A stretch of 64,000 nt of DNA from Akkermansiaceae bacterium (lineage in GTDB: Bacteria; Verrucomicrobiota; Verrucomicrobiia; Verrucomicrobiales; Akkermansiaceae), in assembly GCA_025457665.1 (NCBI GenBank), contig JALOTY010000008.1:1-64000 (forward strand). The letters are read 5' to 3'. Position numbers and translations under genes: made by a program. Every line of letters starts with the position of its first letter. Within the stretch, counting starts at the first letter, position 1. Of the stretch, positions 54,117-61,984 are shown piece by piece. The notes beneath the pieces were generated by a model, which saw nothing but the letters and a program-made list of their open reading frames with translations, searched no databases and was not told the DNA's origin.

Positions 54117-54989
54117 TCAGATCCCGCCCAGAGGATCATGAGTCTGATCCCTCTGCTTCGTCGGCGAGACCTTGGAACTGCCAAAGGCGATCACCGGCCC
54201 GATGCCCGCCCCATGCTCACCACCCAGCCTCGATTCGGCCTGGGTTTCGGGAAAGACATAGACCGCCCGACTGCGGATGATCCAGTAAGCCGCTCCGCCT
54301 AAAATGATGGCCGCAGATGACAGCAGGATGGGCAGGGAAAACTCGTCCGCACGGCTCATCCAACGCTCGATTTTTTCTTCGATTGCCCCCCGCTCTCGCT
54401 TCTCTGCGTGCCCTTCGCCCTCCTTCTTCGCCGTGCTTTCCGGCATGGCCACCAGGCCCGCAGCGCTCTCCAGCTCGAAGGTCCGGGTCGCCATCTGCAC
54501 GCAGAATTCCTTGAGCTGCGGCAATTCCCCCGCTTTCTGCGCGGCCGATTTCGTCGCCAGCAAAAGGATGCGTTCGGCTGCATCGCCATCCAATCGATCC
54601 CGCAGCGCCGGACTCAGTTCCAAGACCGTGCGCTCCGGCTCACCCATGAAATACAGCGCCACCAGAAGCGGCTTGCCCTCGGATTCGAAACGCTCCCCCA
54701 GTTCCTCCACCCTCACATCCTCCGGGATCTTCTGGCCGCGACCGAACAGCAAGACCCGCAGCTCAATCTCCGAGTCCCCGGCATGGTAGCGCAGGAAACT
54801 TTCCTGTTCCCGCTGCTCGCCCTGTTCCACCAGGTCCTGAGGGTCCACCAGATACTCATGCGGCCGCTGCGCGAAATACTGCTCCAGCAGCTCGCCCGGC
54901 ACCGCCTGTCGTGGCGGCTCGACCTCATCGGCCCGCACGACTCCGGACAGCCCTGAGCACAGCAGGAAAAAAATCATCCCGATTTTCAC
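54117..54989 (-). CDS. Secreted membrane-anchored protein, TPM-like partner gene
   Basis: 290 residues. Signal peptide (MKIGMIFFLLCSGLSGVVRA), a domain with FAQRPHEYLVDPQDLV...ESFLRYHAGDSEIELRVLLFGRGQKIPEDV, then a charged stretch and a membrane helix near residues 222-240 (LPILLSSAAIILGGAAYWII). It is weakly like the TPM (Psb32) domain family. Its ATG overlaps the stop of the zinc-ribbon gene (54986-54989), so they form one unit. Function unknown. Confidence 0.65.
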   Translation of the reverse strand: MKIGMIFFLLCSGLSGVVRADEVEPPRQAVPGELLEQYFAQRPHEYLVDPQDLVEQGEQREQESFLRYHAGDSEIELRVLLFGRGQKIPEDVRVEELGERFESEGKPLLVALYFMGEPERTVLELSPALRDRLDGDAAERILLLATKSAAQKAGELPQLKEFCVQMATRTFELESAAGLVAMPESTAKKEGEGHAEKRERGAIEEKIERWMSRADEFSLPILLSSAAIILGGAAYWIIRSRAVYVFPETQAESRLGGEHGAGIGPVIAFGSSKVSPTKQRDQTHDPLGGI

Positions 54990-55543
54990 GCCCGCCCCCC
55001 TTTCCTCGCCGCCCGGCGCGAGCGAATCGACAGCAGATGCGTCATTTCCTCCAGCAAGCGCAGGATGCCATCGTCAAATCTCGCCTCCACCCAGTAGGCG
55101 TGCGCCCGACTCATCGCCACAAAGGTGTCGTCCTCCCCCAAATGCCTGTCCAGCAAGTATCCCCAGCTCAGCGATGCTTCCTTGGCGTCCGGATCGATCG
55201 CCAGGACGAGGCAGGCATCCCGGGACCGACCCATCGGCACATCCGCCACCTCCCCCCGATTCATCAGCCAGAACCCAAACTGCCGCAAATCCGCTCCCGG
55301 CGCCGGCGGCAGGGTATGAATCAGCCACCACAGTTGGGGAAACCGACGTTCAAAGCGTCGCATCGCCTTCATCACCCGGTTTCGCCCGCCCTGGGTCAGC
55401 AGGCCGCCGCCATCACTGAGCCGCTCCAGCCCCGGAGCCCTCTCGCCGTAAATCCTGTCCAGATGGCCGATGGAAAACCCGCAATGCGGACATTGCTCCG
55501 CTCCGCGGTGGATGGCTTGGACACATCGGGGGCACTTGATCAT
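54986..55543 (-). CDS. Zinc-ribbon plus TPM-like domain protein
   Basis: 185 residues. An N-terminal zinc ribbon (CPRC...CPHC, residues 4-21) is followed by a TPM-like fold: LWWLIHTLPPAPGADLRQFGFWLMNRGEV, ACLVLAIDPDAKEASLSWGYLLDRHLGEDD, then a C-terminal helix GILRLLEEMTHLL. No signal peptide. First gene of a leftward pair with the secreted TPM-like protein; probably a related soluble and membrane-bound couple. Confidence 0.7.
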   Translation of the reverse strand: MIKCPRCVQAIHRGAEQCPHCGFSIGHLDRIYGERAPGLERLSDGGGLLTQGGRNRVMKAMRRFERRFPQLWWLIHTLPPAPGADLRQFGFWLMNRGEVADVPMGRSRDACLVLAIDPDAKEASLSWGYLLDRHLGEDDTFVAMSRAHAYWVEARFDDGILRLLEEMTHLLSIRSRRAARKGGRA

Positions 55544-55717
55544 CGGCGGCCCTGAAACTACCCCTCATTCCCTCCGGGGGTCAATCCTCCGCCCGATCCA
55601 CGAGCTCCCGATTTCCGGATTCCCGCAAGATTCTGCTTGGCAAGTCCGCCGCCAACGTACAATTTCCGCGCCCGCCCGCGCTTCCGCAGGCCCACTTCCA
55701 ATCCCACCTGACCCATC

Positions 55718-55969
55718 ATGGCCGTCGCTCTCCGTCTCAACCGCAAAGGTACCAAGGACCGCCCTTACTACAAAATCGTCGCCGTGGACAGCCGCAAGCG
55801 CCGCGACGGTCGTTTCATCGAGCAACTCGGCACCTACGATCCGATGAAAGAGGGCGAAAACTACACGCTCGACCTCGAGAAGGCCGACAAATGGCTCGGC
55901 AACGGTGCCCAGGCTTCCGAAACGGTCGCCAGCATCATCCGCAAGGCCCGCAGCGCCTCTAAGGCCTGA
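55718..55969 (+). CDS. rpsP: 30S ribosomal protein S16
   Basis: 83 residues, normal length. [40 protein letters not shown] is the S16 signature. Alone, without the usual rimM-trmD-rplS neighbours. Followed by a clear terminator at 55996-56030, so it has its own transcript. Upstream is the 174-base divergent gap from the zinc-ribbon gene. Confidence 0.97.
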   Translation: MAVALRLNRKGTKDRPYYKIVAVDSRKRRDGRFIEQLGTYDPMKEGENYTLDLEKADKWLGNGAQASETVASIIRKARSASKA

Positions 55970-55995
55970 GGCGACCCCCTGCCCACCTTTTCCCC

Positions 55996-56030
55996 ACAAC
56001 CGCGCGCCTTCCCGGCCCGCGGTTGTTTCG
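55996..56030 (+). terminator. Intrinsic terminator after rpsP
   Basis: ACAACCGCG, 13-base loop, CGCGGTTGT, then TTCGTTT. Perfect 9-bp stem, 26 bases after the rpsP stop. Confidence 0.85.
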
Positions 56031-56075
56031 TTTCCCCTCATCGGCTGAACCCCGCCGCCCTCATTTTCCCCACGG

Positions 56076-57149
56076 ATGGATTACCAAAGCCTCATCGCCC
56101 AGCGTCAGCGCCGCTACCTCGATCTATCCGAGCAACTCGGCGACCCGGCGCTCTTTGCCGATGCCCGCCGCGCCGGCGATCTGATGCGGGAACACCGCCG
56201 ACTTCGGGAAACCCTCGACCTCTGGAAATCCTGCCAGGAAACCCGCGCCCGCATCGGCGAAAATGAAGAACTCGCCGCTTCCGGCGATGCCGAACTCGCG
56301 GCCCTTGCCGAGGAAGAACTCCCCACACTGCGCTCCTCCCTCCCCGTCCTTGAGGAAAAACTCCAGTATGCCCTCCTGCCCGCGGATCCGAATGAGGACC
56401 GCGATGCCATCATCGAAATCCGCGCCGGCGCCGGGGGCGATGAAGCCTCACTCTTTGCCGCCGAACTCCTCCGGATGTACACCCGCCATGCCGAACTCCG
56501 CGGTTGGAAAGCCGAGCACCTCGGCTCCTCCCCATCCGAAGTCGGCGGCTTCAAGGAAGTCGCTCTCCGCATCTCCGGGGAACAGGTCTTCCGTTTCCTG
56601 AAATACGAATCCGGCGTCCACCGCGTCCAGCGCGTCCCCGCCACGGAAACCCAAGGCCGCATCCACACCTCCACCGTCACCGTCGCCGTGCTCCCGGAGG
56701 CCGAGGAAATCGATGTCCAGATCCGCCCCGAGGAACTCCGCATCGAAGTCTGCCGCGCCGGTGGTGCCGGCGGCCAGCACGTCAATCGCACGGAATCCGC
56801 CGTCCAGGTTTTCCACCTCCCCACCGGCATCATGGTCCGCTGCGAAGACGGTCGTTCCCAAATCCAGAACAAGGAACGCGCCCTCCAAATCCTCCGCTCC
56901 CGGCTCTACGAAGCCAAGGTTCGCGAAGAACAGGAGAAATACTCGGCCAACCGCCGCGCCCTCATCGGCTCCGGTGACCGATCGGAAAAAATCCGCACCT
57001 ACAATTTCCCCCAGAGCCGCGTCACCGACCACCGCATCGGCCTCACCACCCACAATCTCGAAGGCATCCTCAACGGCGACATCAGCGAACTCACCCAAGG
57101 GCTCCAAAAAGCCGAGATGGCCGAAAGGCTCGCCGCCGCCGGGTCCTGA
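56076..57149 (+). CDS. prfA: Peptide chain release factor 1
   Basis: 357 residues. The RF1 codon-recognition PAT tripeptide is in VHRVQRVPATETQGRIHTS and the catalytic GGQ is in CRAGGAGGQHVNRTESAV. Reads UAA and UAG. RF2's SPF motif is absent. No prmC neighbour follows. Converges on the acyltransferase with 10 bases between stops. Confidence 0.96.
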   Translation: MDYQSLIAQRQRRYLDLSEQLGDPALFADARRAGDLMREHRRLRETLDLWKSCQETRARIGENEELAASGDAELAALAEEELPTLRSSLPVLEEKLQYALLPADPNEDRDAIIEIRAGAGGDEASLFAAELLRMYTRHAELRGWKAEHLGSSPSEVGGFKEVALRISGEQVFRFLKYESGVHRVQRVPATETQGRIHTSTVTVAVLPEAEEIDVQIRPEELRIEVCRAGGAGGQHVNRTESAVQVFHLPTGIMVRCEDGRSQIQNKERALQILRSRLYEAKVREEQEKYSANRRALIGSGDRSEKIRTYNFPQSRVTDHRIGLTTHNLEGILNGDISELTQGLQKAEMAERLAAAGS

Positions 57150-57159
57150 GAGACCCATT

Positions 57160-58320
57160 TCAGCCCTTGGCAAGGCCGACCGCAGGAGAGGACCTGACCA
57201 GACCCTTGAGGGACAGCGCGCGCCTTTCCATGAAATGCCAGCTTGCCAGTCCCAGCAGCACGGAGGCCACGAAAACCGCAAGGACCGACAAGGATCCCTC
57301 CATCAGTCCACATTCCATCAGCACATTGATGACCAGGAAGTGATAGATATAGATTCCGTAGGAGATATCATTTCCTTTCAGCAGCCGCGATGACCATGAA
57401 CGCGCCGTGTAGGCCGCGGACAGGGTCATGAAGGCCAGCAAGGCCCGCTCGGGAAGGTAGCCCAAATAATACAGGGCCGGCGATTGCCCATCACGCCCGA
57501 TCGCAAAATGCCTCAGCACGGCCAGCGCGGAGTAGGCGATGAAATACCACACAAAGCGCCCTTCGATCCACCGCGCCACCGTCGCGAAATGCCGGTGCAG
57601 CCAAATGCCCATCAGGAACATCCACCAATGCGGCACCAAGGAGACATACAACAACTTCGCCGCCATGGGCGCCGCGGTAAATCCACCGGCATGATTCGTC
57701 GCCGCATCGACATACCAGAAAGCCGCAAAGGAAACCACAAAACTCCCGACCGTAAGCCATGCTCCGAACCGACGCCGACCCGATCTCGGATACGCGAGAA
57801 GATAGAGCATCGGCAGAGCCAGATAGAATTGCAGTTCCACCGAGATCGTCCACAGCGCCCCATTGACCACGCCCATGCCGAAGCCGCGGAAAAACTCGGG
57901 ATTGTAGAACTGCCCCACACTGAGCTGCCCGCCAAGCCAACCCCAGAATTTGAGCGAGCCCACCACATCCGGCGTGAGAAACCCGAAAATCCCCAGTGCG
58001 ATCAAGGTCACGGCAAAACACAGGAACAAGGCCGGATAGATGCGCAGCAAGCGGTGCCAGAAATACACCTTGGGCTCATCCCGCAACCGCTCGTAGGACT
58101 TCGCGATCAAAAAACCGCTGACCACGAAGAACACCGCCACCCCGGGGAAAAGGATGACTCCCTCCAAGATACTTCTCAACCATTCCGGACCCTCATGAAG
58201 AAGGGGCGTATGGCCTACGGCATGAACAAACACCACCTGGGCCGCCGCAAGCAGGCGGATCAGGTCGAAGTTGTTCAGTCGGGATGGGTGCGGTCCTGAC
58301 ACGGGTGGGTGGAAATTCAT
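57160..58320 (-). CDS. Acyltransferase 3 family membrane protein (OafA/YrhL-like)
   Basis: 386 residues with ~10 membrane helices. Family features: NNFDLIRLLAAAQVVFVHAVGH at the start (with the His), PGVAVFFVVSGFLIAKSY, WHRLLRIYPALF, ALWTISVELQFYL and SYGIYIYHFLVINV. Transfers acyl (often acetyl) groups to extracellular sugars. Its ATG overlaps the stop of the upstream SGNH gene (58317-58320), so addition and removal of esters may be paired. Confidence 0.92.
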   Translation of the reverse strand: MNFHPPVSGPHPSRLNNFDLIRLLAAAQVVFVHAVGHTPLLHEGPEWLRSILEGVILFPGVAVFFVVSGFLIAKSYERLRDEPKVYFWHRLLRIYPALFLCFAVTLIALGIFGFLTPDVVGSLKFWGWLGGQLSVGQFYNPEFFRGFGMGVVNGALWTISVELQFYLALPMLYLLAYPRSGRRRFGAWLTVGSFVVSFAAFWYVDAATNHAGGFTAAPMAAKLLYVSLVPHWWMFLMGIWLHRHFATVARWIEGRFVWYFIAYSALAVLRHFAIGRDGQSPALYYLGYLPERALLAFMTLSAAYTARSWSSRLLKGNDISYGIYIYHFLVINVLMECGLMEGSLSVLAVFVASVLLGLASWHFMERRALSLKGLVRSSPAVGLAKG

Positions 58321-60053
58321 TGGCGCTCGACGCGCAAAAAGAGCCGCGGTCGGCCCGGAGGAAGGGGAACATTCACGGTCGTCTGCCCTGCCGCCCCGGC
58401 GATGCCGGAAAGCAGGACTTCATCAAAGGAATACATATCCTGCGAGGCACTCACCAGATAGGTGTGCCCCACGGCGGAACTGAAGGTCAAACTGGCAAAA
58501 GCCGGATTGGCCTGTACGTTGAAGGATTTCGACAGGATCTTCAGCTCAGGCGGCGTGCCGATTTCCGGCGCGGCACTGAGTTGCAGGAAAGGCGGCGCGT
58601 AGTCCCGGAAATCGCTGTCCTGGAAAGTCACCAGCACTCCCGGATCGGATGTCGTGCCCACCACCACAAAAGTCACCATGCCATCCCCACCCCTCTGGGT
58701 ATTCACAAAGTCGCGCAACGCCGCACCACTGATGCTCACAATGTCGCCACTGCTCGCCCCCGCCGGCACCACCAGATTGCCTAACAGTGTTCCAGCCGAT
58801 CCATTTCCACCCCCGGCATTTCCCGGAGCATTCGCCCAGGTGATCGAGGTCTCGGTCCAGGCATCGCCGCCATCGGCAATACCATAAACCTCGTAGTTCC
58901 CGGCGCTCGGCATGTTGTTCGTGCAGTTTCCCCAATCCGGATTCCCACCCGGCGCGCCCCAGAAAACAAAGCCCAGTCGCGCCTCGTCCCAGTTCTTCGG
59001 GAGGCCGGAAAGGTCGAGCTTCACGTAAAATTTCGCCCGCGACCCGGGATTCGCACTGGCGAGGATGTACGGCTGATCAAAGACCTCGGTCCCCCCTCCT
59101 GTCCCCACGCCATTCCTCTTCGCCCCCGCCCCGGTGAGACCGATGTCAGCCCCCGCCACGCCATCCTTGTCCGGATCGTCAAACGGCGTCACCAGCCGCG
59201 CCGCCGCCGCTCCCTCCGCCACCTGGATGGCCTGCCACCAGCTTCCCGCAAATTTCCGGTGCCCGCCATTGTAGGGATGCACCCCATCCCCAAGCCCGGT
59301 GAAGAAATCATGGGTGTTGTTCACCGTGTCAAAGCCCGGGTAGTTGTCGAAATTCAGCGGATCTAACAGGCTGTAATGGTCCACCAGGAAAAATCTCCCC
59401 GGATGCGCCGCCGCATAAGCCGCGTGCACCACCGCCACGACCTGTTGGTTGAAGGGCTCGATTCTCGCCGCATTGGCCGCGAGATTGCCGATCACCGAAC
59501 CATTGGCCACCGGCGGGATCTTCGCCATGATGACTTTCACCGTCGCGCTCTTGGCAAGAATCGCATCGAGCAGAGTCTCATACTCGACCTTCCACGCCGC
59601 GATCTCCGCCGGTGTCGCCGGTACGGCACTGCCGTAGCTCACATTGTTGGTGCCGATCTGAAGGAGGGCGATGTCCGTCGTGGCAATCGGCACCGTGCCA
59701 TCATTCACCAAAGCCCGGATCTGCCCGATCGAATAACCCGGGTAGCCGCTGTGAAGGGGATAATACAAGGGCTTGGCACCTCCGAACCACTGCCCGGCGA
59801 AGGCCGCGATGGTCCCTCCGGATGCCGCCCCGCCGAAGCTGAATCCGCCAAGCCCGCCTTCCGAACCCTGCAGATAGCGCTCGAGGAAGTATCGATACCC
59901 CGAACGATCATACTCCGGACTGTTCGGCCCGCCCAAGGCTCCGGCGGTGATCGAGTCTCCCAAGGGCAGGACACGAAGCTGCGCCGATGCCGACATCAGG
60001 GATGCCACAAAGACAAATGGAGCCAGCCGCCGGATGCGGAAGGAGGGGGTCAT
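58317..60053 (-). CDS. Secreted SGNH/GDSL esterase with C-terminal DNRLRE-like module
   Basis: 578 residues from ATG 60053. Signal peptide (LAPFVFVASLMSASA-QLR). SGNH block I is LPLGDSIT with the catalytic Ser at 34, block III QIGTNN, block V GDGVHPYNGGH with the Asp/His. After about residue 270 a second domain carries ADIGLTGAGAKRNGVGTGGGTEVFDQPYIL and WNEASI-type sequence, resembling DNRLRE carbohydrate-linked modules. Probably cleaves acetyl esters from polysaccharide. Operon with the acyltransferase. Confidence 0.88.
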   Translation of the reverse strand: MTPSFRIRRLAPFVFVASLMSASAQLRVLPLGDSITAGALGGPNSPEYDRSGYRYFLERYLQGSEGGLGGFSFGGAASGGTIAAFAGQWFGGAKPLYYPLHSGYPGYSIGQIRALVNDGTVPIATTDIALLQIGTNNVSYGSAVPATPAEIAAWKVEYETLLDAILAKSATVKVIMAKIPPVANGSVIGNLAANAARIEPFNQQVVAVVHAAYAAAHPGRFFLVDHYSLLDPLNFDNYPGFDTVNNTHDFFTGLGDGVHPYNGGHRKFAGSWWQAIQVAEGAAAARLVTPFDDPDKDGVAGADIGLTGAGAKRNGVGTGGGTEVFDQPYILASANPGSRAKFYVKLDLSGLPKNWDEARLGFVFWGAPGGNPDWGNCTNNMPSAGNYEVYGIADGGDAWTETSITWANAPGNAGGGNGSAGTLLGNLVVPAGASSGDIVSISGAALRDFVNTQRGGDGMVTFVVVGTTSDPGVLVTFQDSDFRDYAPPFLQLSAAPEIGTPPELKILSKSFNVQANPAFASLTFSSAVGHTYLVSASQDMYSFDEVLLSGIAGAAGQTTVNVPLPPGRPRLFLRVERQ

Positions 60054-60246
60054 CGCAGGAAATGGTGGGGGGAAGGTGAGACCTGCTGCCACAGGGCAGC
60101 GCGCAAGAAATCTCACACTCCGGGCCGCGAAGCAAGCTCCGGGCCAGTCCGCAGCCCTACGCGATCACGGAAGTCCCGGATTTTCCTCCCGCAACCGCTC
60201 TCAATCCCCGCTTGGCACCCGCCGCCCACCCCGGCAAGGTCCACCC

Positions 60247-60804
60247 ATGTCGTCCGATTCGCTCAAATCCATCCTTCTCGCCAAATCCGTCCGCACCGGC
60301 ACTTTCACCCTCGCGTCGGGAAAAACCTCGGACCTCTACATCGATTGCCGCGTCACCACGCTCGATCCCGTCGGTGCCAATCTCGTCGGTGAAATCGGCT
60401 GGCAGGCGGTTCGCTCGAAAATCCAGGCCGAGGGTCTCCACATCGATGCCATCGGCGGCATGACCATGGGCGCCGATCCGATCTCCCTCGCTGTCGGCAT
60501 GACTTCCGCCCGCCTCCACCCCGACGAAGCGCTCCAGGTCTTCACGGTCCGCAAGGAACCGAAGGGCCACGGGCAGGGGAAACAAATCGAAGGAAACTTC
60601 AAATCCGGCGATACCGTGATCGTCGTCGATGACGTCATCACCACCGGCGGCTCCACCCTCAAGGCCATCGATGCCATCGAACGTGAAGGCGGCAAGGTCG
60701 CTTTCGCCCTGGTTCTGGTCGATCGTGAGGAAGGCGGCCGCGAAGCCATCGAGGCCCGCGGGATTCCCGTCCTTTCGCTCTTCAGCCGCAGCACCCTCCT
60801 CTGA
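60247..60804 (+). CDS. pyrE: Orotate phosphoribosyltransferase
   Basis: 185 residues from ATG 60247 (MSSDSLKSILLAKSV). GTFTLASGKTSDLYIDCRVTTLDP at the N-terminus, GGMTMGADPISLAVG, and the PRPP loop VIVVDDVITTGGSTLKAI. Forms OMP from orotate and PRPP. Followed 78 bases later by pyrD, the previous step of the pathway. Confidence 0.95.
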   Translation: MSSDSLKSILLAKSVRTGTFTLASGKTSDLYIDCRVTTLDPVGANLVGEIGWQAVRSKIQAEGLHIDAIGGMTMGADPISLAVGMTSARLHPDEALQVFTVRKEPKGHGQGKQIEGNFKSGDTVIVVDDVITTGGSTLKAIDAIEREGGKVAFALVLVDREEGGREAIEARGIPVLSLFSRSTLL

Positions 60805-60882
60805 GGTCGGCATCCGCAGGAAATCTCACCCCGCCCACGCTTCGGGATTGGCCCCCCAGCGCAGGCGGGGCAAGCTCGGCCC

Positions 60883-61920
60883 GTGCCCGACGCCTACGCC
60901 ATCGCCCGCGCCCTGCTCTTCCGTTTCGATGCCGAGACTGCCCACCACCTGAGCATGGCGGGCCTCCGCCTTGCCGAAAAATCCGGCCTGCTACCCCTTC
61001 TTTTCCCCGAGCCGGAATGCCTCGCACCCATCGAAGTCATGGGCCTGCGATTCCCCAACCGACTCGGCCTCGCCGCGGGCCTCGACAAGGAAGGCAACAC
61101 CATCGATGCCCTCGGCCGCCTCGGTTTCGGTTTCATCGAAATCGGCACCATCACCCCCCGCCCCCAGGCCGGAAATCCCAAGCCCCGGCTGTTCCGACTG
61201 ATCGAGCATGAGGCGATCATCAATCGCATGGGCTTCAACAACGCCGGCATCCACGCCGGTGTCGCAGCCGTCCGCTCGTCCCGCACCTTCCAAGGCGTCA
61301 TCGGCTTCAACATCGGCAAAAACAAGGACACGCCGAATGAAAATGCCGCCGATGACTACCTCATCTGCCTCCGCGAAGCCTACCCGGTGGCCAATTACAT
61401 CGCGGTGAATCTCTCTTCGCCCAACACCCCCGGGCTCCGCGACCTCCAGGGCGAAGACGCCTGCGCCCGCCTCTTGGAAATCTTGAAAAAGGAACAGCAG
61501 CAGCTCGCCGCCACTCACGGGAAACAGGTCCCCCTGCTCTTCAAGGTCGCCCCGGACCTCGACCCACCCCACATCGCCGGACTCGCCCGGGTCTTCCGCG
61601 AGGGCGGGCTCGATGGCCTCATCGCCACCAATACCACCCTCGACCGCCAGGCCGTTTCCAACCACCCCCGCGCCCAGGAAGCAGGCGGACTCTCCGGGAA
61701 ACCCCTCGAAGCCCGCAGCAACGAAGTGATCCGCGCCTTCGCCAGCGAACTCGGCGGCAGCATCCCCATCATCGGCGTCGGCGGCGTCGGCTCCGCAGAG
61801 GACGCCCTTCGGAAAATCGATGCCGGTGCCACCCTTGTCCAAATCTACTCCCGCTTTATCTTCCAAGGTCCCGCCCTCGTGCGCGCATGCGCCCGGGCGC
61901 TCGATGGCGTGGCGCCCTGA
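60883..61920 (+). CDS. pyrD: Dihydroorotate dehydrogenase (quinone, class 2)
   Basis: 345 residues from GTG 60883. N-terminal membrane-associated helices (AETAHHLSMAGLRLAEK) mark class 2. NRLGLAAGLDKEGNTIDALGRLGFGFIEIGTITPRPQ, NRMGFNNAG, the catalytic serine in VNLSSPNTPGLRDLQ and IGVGGVGSAEDALRKIDAGATLVQIYS follow. Oxidises dihydroorotate with quinone. Sits next to pyrE. Confidence 0.95.
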   Translation: MPDAYAIARALLFRFDAETAHHLSMAGLRLAEKSGLLPLLFPEPECLAPIEVMGLRFPNRLGLAAGLDKEGNTIDALGRLGFGFIEIGTITPRPQAGNPKPRLFRLIEHEAIINRMGFNNAGIHAGVAAVRSSRTFQGVIGFNIGKNKDTPNENAADDYLICLREAYPVANYIAVNLSSPNTPGLRDLQGEDACARLLEILKKEQQQLAATHGKQVPLLFKVAPDLDPPHIAGLARVFREGGLDGLIATNTTLDRQAVSNHPRAQEAGGLSGKPLEARSNEVIRAFASELGGSIPIIGVGGVGSAEDALRKIDAGATLVQIYSRFIFQGPALVRACARALDGVAP

Positions 61921-61984
61921 AAAAACTTTCCGGAATCCCGACCACCAGCGTCACCTCCTAACATCACCTGCGCGAAATACCATC

